Assembly: GCA_025459175.1 (NCBI GenBank) | Contig: JALORC010000077.1 | Coordinates: 1-63,449, forward strand | Source of the DNA: Planctomycetota bacterium | Lineage (GTDB): Bacteria > Planctomycetota > UBA1135 > UBA2386 | DNA: 63,449 bases | Direction of reading: 5' to 3' | Shown here: positions 63,245 to 63,449 of the stretch, one piece after another | How the letters are laid out: every line of letters starts with the position of its first letter | Position numbering within the stretch: position 1 is the stretch's first letter | Translations under genes and position numbers: made by a program | Notes under the pieces: generated by a model | Databases searched by the model: none | What the model was told of the DNA's origin: nothing | What the model saw: only the letters and a program-made list of their open reading frames with translations

Positions 63245-63449
63245 GCTTTTCGCGGTACCCGAAGTACAAGGCGAGCGGCGTGGAGTGGCTCGGGGACGTG
63301 CCGGCGCATTGGGAGGTGCGTCGCATCGGTGAGCTGTTTCGCGAGGTGGTCGAGGCCGGGAATGACGACCTTCCGATCTTGAGCGTGTCGATCCACGATG
63401 GGGTCTCGGACGACGAGAACACGGATGGCGAGTCAGATCGCAAAGTGAC
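63241..63449 (+). CDS. hsdS: Type I restriction specificity subunit, N-terminal part
   Basis: Only about 69 residues are visible before the window ends. The opening MSFSRYPKYKASGVEWLGDV followed by PAHWEVRRIGELFREV is the classic HsdS start (Y..YK.SGV.WLG..P.HW). It will determine DNA sequence specificity of the HsdM (and HsdR) complex. The target-recognition domains and hsdR are outside the window. Confidence 0.92.
   Translation, partial: MSFSRYPKYKASGVEWLGDVPAHWEVRRIGELFREVVEAGNDDLPILSVSIHDGVSDDENTDGESDRKV

Overview
The window looks like a chromosomal segment of a GC-rich, diderm bacterium, most likely a member of the Planctomycetota. The grounds are: three large transmembrane Ser/Thr kinases (one with FHA, one with TPR repeats, one with a formylglycine-generating-enzyme-like C-terminus); an ECF sigma factor fused to a membrane span and carboxypeptidase-regulatory-like repeats; secreted parallel-beta-helix proteins; an EF-P with a TPGNLRA tip; and outer-membrane genes (lpxB, an LpxL-type acyltransferase, an Mla-type lipid transporter). 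The phylum is an inference from gene content. I saw no rRNA, tRNA or CRISPR array. Coding density is very high, and about twenty gene pairs share a 4-base ATGA or GTGA stop/start overlap.

Layout. 1-8.1 kb: the start of a secreted beta-helix protein, a stranded half receiver domain, a small GYF_2-like membrane protein, transketolase, a thioredoxin-fold protein, the ECF-sigma fusion and a second beta-helix protein. 8.2-14.6 kb: a complete iscRSUA-hscBA-fdx operon on the minus strand with ygfZ diverging from it; a 24-bp imperfect palindrome sits between iscR and ygfZ. 14.6-16.8 kb: a cupin-like isomerase relative and a parvulin-type prolyl isomerase. 16.8-22.3 kb: a phosphate operon pstS-phoU-pstC-pstA-pstB-pstB. 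PhoU is fused to a dead low-molecular-weight phosphatase domain, and the two PstB proteins look like a complementary asymmetric ATPase pair. 22.4-28.9 kb: acyltransferase, UMF1-type transporter, CBS protein and an mlaEFD-lipoprotein operon. 29-31.8 kb: a HEAT-type secreted protein and larC.

31.8-37.0 kb is the most accessory-like stretch. It holds an IS200/REP-type tyrosine transposase, a frameshifted Ser/Thr-kinase/FGE-like fusion whose C-terminus resembles a diversity-generating-retroelement (DGR) variable region, a GC-rich hairpin just after that gene, a 48-codon ORF resembling the start of a DGR-associated accessory protein, a DUF433 antitoxin-like gene and two tandem Uma2-family nucleases. 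No reverse transcriptase or template repeat is visible here, so this is either a remote target or a DGR remnant.

37.0-56.6 kb returns to housekeeping: efp, a Tat-exported sugar isomerase-like protein, an aminotransferase, a beta-propeller-like protein, a membrane protein/XRE pair with a palindromic promoter region, rhodanese, UbiD, lpxB, an ABC exporter, a pabA-type amidotransferase, trkA, a lipoprotein, a MATE exporter, a Y-family polymerase with altered active-site residues, a DUF167 protein and an FHA kinase. 56.7-59.7 kb is a TPR kinase. From 60.0 kb to the end lies a type I restriction-modification locus (hsdM, a YhcG/DUF1016 nuclease, small ORFs, the start of hsdS) that runs off the window.
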